Below, one piece after another: positions 60,753 to 64,000 of a DNA stretch of 64,000 bases (positions are counted from its first letter, which is position 1; each line of letters starts with the position of its first letter). A model generated the notes under the pieces. The model was not told where the DNA came from. It was given only the letters and a program-made list of their open reading frames with translations, and searched no databases. Location: positions 1 to 64,000 of the forward strand of contig NZ_LWCS01000027.1 of assembly GCF_001650495.1 (NCBI RefSeq), in the 5' to 3' direction. The stretch is from Mycolicibacterium iranicum (GTDB lineage: Bacteria > Actinomycetota > Actinomycetes > Mycobacteriales > Mycobacteriaceae). Made by a program: the position numbers and the translations under genes.

Positions 60753-61925
60753 ATGCGCGTTGCCGTGGTCGCCGGACCCGACCCGGGACACTCCTTTCCG
60801 GCTATCGCGCTCTGCAAGCGATTCGTGGCTGCGGGGGACGCACCGACGCTGCTCACGGGCACCAGATGGCTCGACCTCGCCCGTGCCGAGGGCATCGACG
60901 CACTCGAACTCGACGGTCTGGATCCGACCGCGTTCGACGACGACTCCGACGCCGGAGCCAAGATCCATCAGCGCGCCGCGCGGATGGCCCTGCTCAATCG
61001 ATCCCGGATCGGCGACCTGAGGCCCGATCTGGTGGTGTCCGATTCGATCACGGCGTGCGGCGGGCTGGCCGCCGATCTACTCGGCATCCCGTGGGTGGAG
61101 TTGAACACCCATCCGCTGTACCGCCCGTCGAAGGGCCTTCCTCCGGTAGGCAGCGGACTGGCGCCCGGTGTGGGCGTCCGCGGCCGGCTGCGCGACGCGG
61201 TGCTGCGGACGTTGAGCGCGCGATCGTGGCGCGCCGGGCTGCGCCAGCGCGCCGAGGCCCGCGTCGCAATCGGCCTGCCCGCGAGGGATCCGGGGCCGCT
61301 GCGCCGGCTCATCGCCACGCTGCCCGCTCTCGAGGTGCCGCGCCCGGACTGGCCCAGGGAAGCCGTCGTGGTGGGACCGCTGCACTTCGAACCGACCGCT
61401 GAGGTGCTGGCGCTGCCGGACGGAGACGGTCCTGTCGTGGCCTTGGCCCCGTCTACTGCGACGACCGGTGCGGGCGGCCTCGTCGAACTGGCGCTGCGGA
61501 CGCTGGTCCCCGGCCAGGTGCTTCCAGAAGGTGCGCGGGTGGTGGTGTCACAGCTGGACGACGCAGCCGGCGATGTCCCCCCGTGGGTGGCGATCGGCCT
61601 GGGGCGCCAGGACGAACTGCTGTCACGAGCCGATCTGCTCATCTGCGGCGGCGGTCATGGCACGGTCGCCAAGTCGTTACTCGCCGGCGTCCCGATGGTG
61701 GTCGTCCCCGGCGGGGGCGACCAGTGGGAGATCGCCAATCGGCTTGTGCGACAGGGCAGTGCGCAGCTGGTCCGTCCGTTGACCGCTGATGCGCTGGCCG
61801 CGTCCGTACGAGAAGTGCTCGGTTCGGCACGCTACCGGGAGGCCGCTGCGCGGGCGGGTGCCAGCGTGGCCGGTGTGTCAGACCCGGTACAGGTGTGCCA
61901 TGACGCGCTGGGCGCCTCGGCGTAG
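60753..61925 (+). CDS. Glycosyltransferase family 1 (MGT-like, Rv2739c-type)
   Basis: 390 residues with a GT-B fold: N-terminal VVAGPDPGHSFPAIALCKRF acceptor domain and a C-terminal nucleotide-sugar site CGGGHGTVAKSLLAGVPMVVVPGGGDQ. It resembles macrolide/rhamnosyl transferases and corresponds to Rv2739c. Substrate unknown. ATG 60753; nine bases before the next gene. Confidence 0.9.
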   Translation: MRVAVVAGPDPGHSFPAIALCKRFVAAGDAPTLLTGTRWLDLARAEGIDALELDGLDPTAFDDDSDAGAKIHQRAARMALLNRSRIGDLRPDLVVSDSITACGGLAADLLGIPWVELNTHPLYRPSKGLPPVGSGLAPGVGVRGRLRDAVLRTLSARSWRAGLRQRAEARVAIGLPARDPGPLRRLIATLPALEVPRPDWPREAVVVGPLHFEPTAEVLALPDGDGPVVALAPSTATTGAGGLVELALRTLVPGQVLPEGARVVVSQLDDAAGDVPPWVAIGLGRQDELLSRADLLICGGGHGTVAKSLLAGVPMVVVPGGGDQWEIANRLVRQGSAQLVRPLTADALAASVREVLGSARYREAAARAGASVAGVSDPVQVCHDALGASA

Positions 61926-61934
61926 GTTGGTCGC

Positions 61935-62129
61935 GTGCGGCTCACGGAATTCCAGGAACTGGTCGAGGGGCGGTTCGGTGCGGTGCGCGCGTCCTCGATG
62001 CTGATGGACCACGTGCTGACCAGCATCGGCGGTCGTACCGCTGCGCAGGCCATCGAGGACGGTGTCGAACCGCGCGACGTTTGGCGGGCCCTGTGCGCGG
62101 ACTTCGACGTGCCGCGCGATCAGTGGTGA
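61935..62129 (+). CDS. DUF3046 family protein
   Basis: 64 residues: RLTEFQELVEGRFG, SSMLMDHVLTSIGGRTAAQAIEDG and ALCADFDVPRDQW, the complete DUF3046 pattern. In M. tuberculosis its homologue (Rv2738c) sits directly before recA; here an OsmC gene follows. GTG 61935. Function unknown. Confidence 0.92.
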   Translation: MRLTEFQELVEGRFGAVRASSMLMDHVLTSIGGRTAAQAIEDGVEPRDVWRALCADFDVPRDQW

Positions 62130-62136
62130 CGCGCCG

Positions 62137-62616
62137 ATGATGCGGCACACCTACGAGGTCTTCCTCACCTGGACGGGCAATCAGGGAACCGGCACGCAGA
62201 ACGCGCGATCGTACTCTCGCGACCACGTGGTCGACGCCGACGGACATCACCCCATCGACGGTTCGTCGGATCCGGCGTTCCGGGGAGATCCGACCCGATG
62301 GAATCCCGAGCAGCTCTACGTCGCGTCCATCGCTCAGTGCCACATGCTGTGGTACCTCGCCCTCGCCGCGGGCGCGGGCATCACGGTCACCGGATATCAG
62401 GATCGACCCACCGCCGTGATGGTCGAAGAAGCCGGCGGCGCAGGGAAATTCGAGAGTGTGACACTCAATCCCGTCGTCACGGTGCAGCCCGGGTCCGACG
62501 AGGAACTCGCGGAGCGCCTGCACCATCGGGTTGGTGACTACTGCTTCATCGCCCGGTCGGTGAATACGCCCATCCACCATCACGCCACGATCAGGACGGC
62601 GCCATCGGCGAGATGA
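62137..62616 (+). CDS. OsmC-family peroxiredoxin-like protein
   Basis: 159 residues. The two redox cysteines of OsmC/Ohr proteins are in SIAQCHMLWYL and DYCFIARSV. OsmC reduces organic hydroperoxides. ATG 62137 (or 62140) lies eight bases after the DUF3046 stop. It occupies the place where recA is expected in M. tuberculosis. Confidence 0.87.
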   Translation: MMRHTYEVFLTWTGNQGTGTQNARSYSRDHVVDADGHHPIDGSSDPAFRGDPTRWNPEQLYVASIAQCHMLWYLALAAGAGITVTGYQDRPTAVMVEEAGGAGKFESVTLNPVVTVQPGSDEELAERLHHRVGDYCFIARSVNTPIHHHATIRTAPSAR

Positions 62617-62653
62617 GTTGCCGAGCGGTGATCAGCTGCATGCACGGCAATGG

Positions 62654-63090
62654 CTACGGACCGTCAGCTTGATGGTCGCTTTGCCAAAGCCCGTGACCTA
62701 GGTGATCTGGTCTGTCGCCTTTCTTGACATGGTCCGACGCGATCTCGTGGACGGTTCCACAGGCCACGCACATTGCATGATGGTGCGCGACACTGGCCAC
62801 GCAGTACGCACTCGATCCGTCCACATGCGCAATCGCGTGCAACACAACTTCGTCAGCCAGCACCGCGATCACGCGCTAGATCGTGGAGATCAAATGTGTT
62901 CGCCCGGCTCACGCATCTGATCGTGAACGTCGCGGATGGTCAGGGGGTGACCTTGTCTTTCCGCCTCCCTGCGGCCGCCTCTATCAGTACTGCCAGGATC
63001 GCGATCCGTTGTGGGGTGCTGCGTAAACCGTTCCCGCGCAGGAGTTTCCGGATCAGCACGTCGTCGCCGACTCCTCCCGGCCGGTCTGGG
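62654..63090 (-). pseudogene. Decayed Fur-family regulator gene
   Basis: Three minus-strand segments in different frames together spell a Fur protein: LIRKLLRGNGLRSTPQRIAILAVLIEA (ending at stop 62940-62942), then GHPLTIRDVHDQMREPGEHI (stop 62890-62892), then IAVLADEVVLHAIAHV with YCVASVAHHHAMCVACGTVHEI (62654-62872). At least two frameshifts separate them, so no functional product is made. The metal-site HHH and CXXC residues survive. It lies upstream of an intact paralogue on the same strand. Upstream boundary approximate. Confidence 0.8.
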
Positions 63091-63157
63091 TGGACCGCTC
63101 GCGGCGGGGGTACTGGCAAGGCCCTTCTCCTTGGGAAGCGTCGCCGTGGTAGGGCAC

Positions 63158-63655
63158 TCAGCGGCTGCTGCAGTCGTCGCAGAGGCCGTGCACGGAGATG
63201 CGGAGTTCGCTCGAACGAAACCCGGACGACTCACGCAGGGCGACGAGGGCGGACACCAGTCGGCTGGGGGGAATAGTTCTGACCGTCCCGCAACCTGTGC
63301 AGACGGCGTGATGCTGCCCGTGCGCGGCAAGGCCGTAGGACACAGGCTGATCCCGCTGTGCCACAGTGTTCAGGACACCGAGGTTCGCCAGCTTGGTGAT
63401 CGTTCGGTAGATCGTCGATCGATCGATGTGATTGCCCAAATCGCTGAGGCGATCGTGGATTTCAGCTGCGGTGAGGTGGTCCGCCGAAGCGCCCGTCCCT
63501 TGTCCTGGCTGGAATAGCTGCAGAATGGCCAGTCGCTGAGCCGTGCTGCGCAGACCGTGGCCGCGCAACAGATCGGCGGCGGCGGCGACGTCCTGGCTTT
63601 CGCTTCTCTGCGATGCCGCGGGGTGTCGGGGAAGTCGCTCTTCCGCGTTGCTCAT
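63158..63655 (-). CDS. Fur-family metalloregulator, intact
   Basis: 165 residues: winged-helix N-terminus (DLLRGHGLRSTAQRLAILQLFQ ... HIDRSTIYRTITKLANLGVL) and C-terminal metal domain with HHAVCTGCGTV and the zinc pair LCDDC. It could be Fur, Zur or a peroxide sensor; the metal cannot be assigned. ATG 63655 begins SNAEER; the operator-like dyad CTAGCG-N5-CGCTAG (63669-63685) lies 14 bases upstream. It follows a decayed paralogue and is divergent from the gene beginning at 63974. Confidence 0.92.
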   Translation of the reverse strand: MSNAEERLPRHPAASQRSESQDVAAAADLLRGHGLRSTAQRLAILQLFQPGQGTGASADHLTAAEIHDRLSDLGNHIDRSTIYRTITKLANLGVLNTVAQRDQPVSYGLAAHGQHHAVCTGCGTVRTIPPSRLVSALVALRESSGFRSSELRISVHGLCDDCSSR

Positions 63656-63668
63656 CTCCAGACTATAG

Positions 63669-63685
63669 CTAGCGACGGACGCTAG
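63669..63685. promoter_or_regulatory. CTAGCG-N5-CGCTAG dyad before the Fur gene
   Basis: A perfect six-base inverted repeat with five-base spacer sits 14 bases upstream of the Fur start. A second repeat, ATGCA-N7-TGCAT (63686-63702), abuts it. Autoregulation is likely. The rest of 63703-63973 is AT-rich with no gene. Confidence 0.6.
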
Positions 63686-63973
63686 ATGCAACTAAGATGC
63701 ATGTGTTCAAACCTGCTATTGATCCTCGAAACATGTGAATTGCCTGCTTGACGAGCCGGATTGACCAGCTATATGTTACTTTTTTGCGACTGGTTTGCAT
63801 TTTGATGGCCGTGCGGGTGGCCCGCCAATCATGTAGCAGCCTCACATGGAGATTCAGGGAAGTGACACTCGGGAGGTAGACGCGACGCATCTCTTGCGCG
63901 ATTCGGGTCAATCCGATTCAGCCAGTGCTCTGACAAGCAGAACAACAAGAACAATGACGAAAGGGCAGCTTGA

Positions 63974-64000
63974 TGAAACTTGCCAACGCCTTCAAGTGGA
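63974..64000 (+). CDS. Start of an unidentified gene, truncated by window end
   Basis: ATG 63974 is preceded by AAAGGG with suitable spacing and encodes MKLANAFKW before the window ends. Too short to identify. It is divergent from the Fur gene and may be under its control. Confidence 0.5.

Noticed and set aside
63669..63911. Minus-strand 80-codon frame upstream of the Fur gene
   Set aside because: Covers the operator-like dyads and AT-rich DNA; no family pattern and no ribosome binding site.

Overview
The window is high-GC actinobacterial chromosome and almost certainly comes from a fast-growing Mycobacterium (Mycolicibacterium). Several gene pairs are mycobacterial hallmarks: overlapping pptH-pptT, thyA together with thyX, clgR-pspA-pspM, a mycofactocin-type short-chain dehydrogenase, ald with divergent aldR, a beta-lactamase between pepR and ald, a DUF222/HNH protein and a hemophore-like secreted protein. 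The backbone order from infB to the DUF3046 gene follows, as I remember it, M. tuberculosis Rv2839c to Rv2738c, with non-conserved genes placed between the backbone blocks. Species cannot be named from sequence reading alone.

Layout. 1-5.1 kb: translation and nucleotide housekeeping (5'-truncated infB, rbfA, DHH phosphoesterase nrnA, MATE transporter). 5.1-6.3 kb: a divergent methyltransferase/MerR pair sharing one dyad. 6.3-13.7 kb: an accessory uptake and catabolic locus with an NMT1/SsuA-type ABC transporter, a LacI-family repressor and a Gfo/Idh-DUF993-TIM-barrel operon; the two operon promoters carry the same 14-bp palindrome. 13.7-17.6 kb: enoyl-CoA hydratase, two small DUF genes, a CocE-type hydrolase and an LppV-like protein. 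17.7-20.2 kb: pptH-pptT-truB. 20.3-25.1 kb: a two-component system, a hemophore-like protein, a TetR regulator with an HXXEE membrane protein, an SRPBCC protein and a DtxR-type regulator. 25.1-34.2 kb: ribF, rpsO, pnp, pepR, beta-lactamase, DUF4334, YchJ-like, ald and aldR. 34.2-36.1 kb: a secreted protein and a DUF222/HNH protein. 36.2-40.8 kb: dapB and small redox/hydrolase genes. 40.8-44.3 kb: thyA, a 33-bp tandem repeat, dfrA, a frameshifted YcaQ-like DNA glycosylase gene and a haloalkane dehalogenase, mostly overlapping. 44.3-49.6 kb: diguanylate cyclase, deaminase, thyX, dapA and rnj. 49.6-51.0 kb: an AT-rich gap and an orphan response regulator. 51.0-57.5 kb: methyltransferase, SDR, monooxygenase, ftsK, acetyltransferase, pgsA and cinA. 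57.6-60.0 kb: the envelope-stress set clgR-pspA-pspM and a DUF3040 protein. 60.2-62.6 kb: ephG, glycosyltransferase, DUF3046 and OsmC. 62.6-64.0 kb: a degraded Fur-family gene, an intact Fur-family gene and the first codons of another gene, where recA would be expected in M. tuberculosis.

How the genes connect: the DNA-precursor enzymes ThyA, DfrA and ThyX, the lysine/peptidoglycan enzymes DapB and DapA, RNA turnover (PNPase, RNase J) and carrier-protein activation and deactivation (PptT, PptH) are core functions. The least understood part is the LacI-controlled transporter and catabolic locus at 6.3-13.7 kb. Its shared operators and matching promoter spacing strongly suggest one regulon whose substrate I cannot assign.
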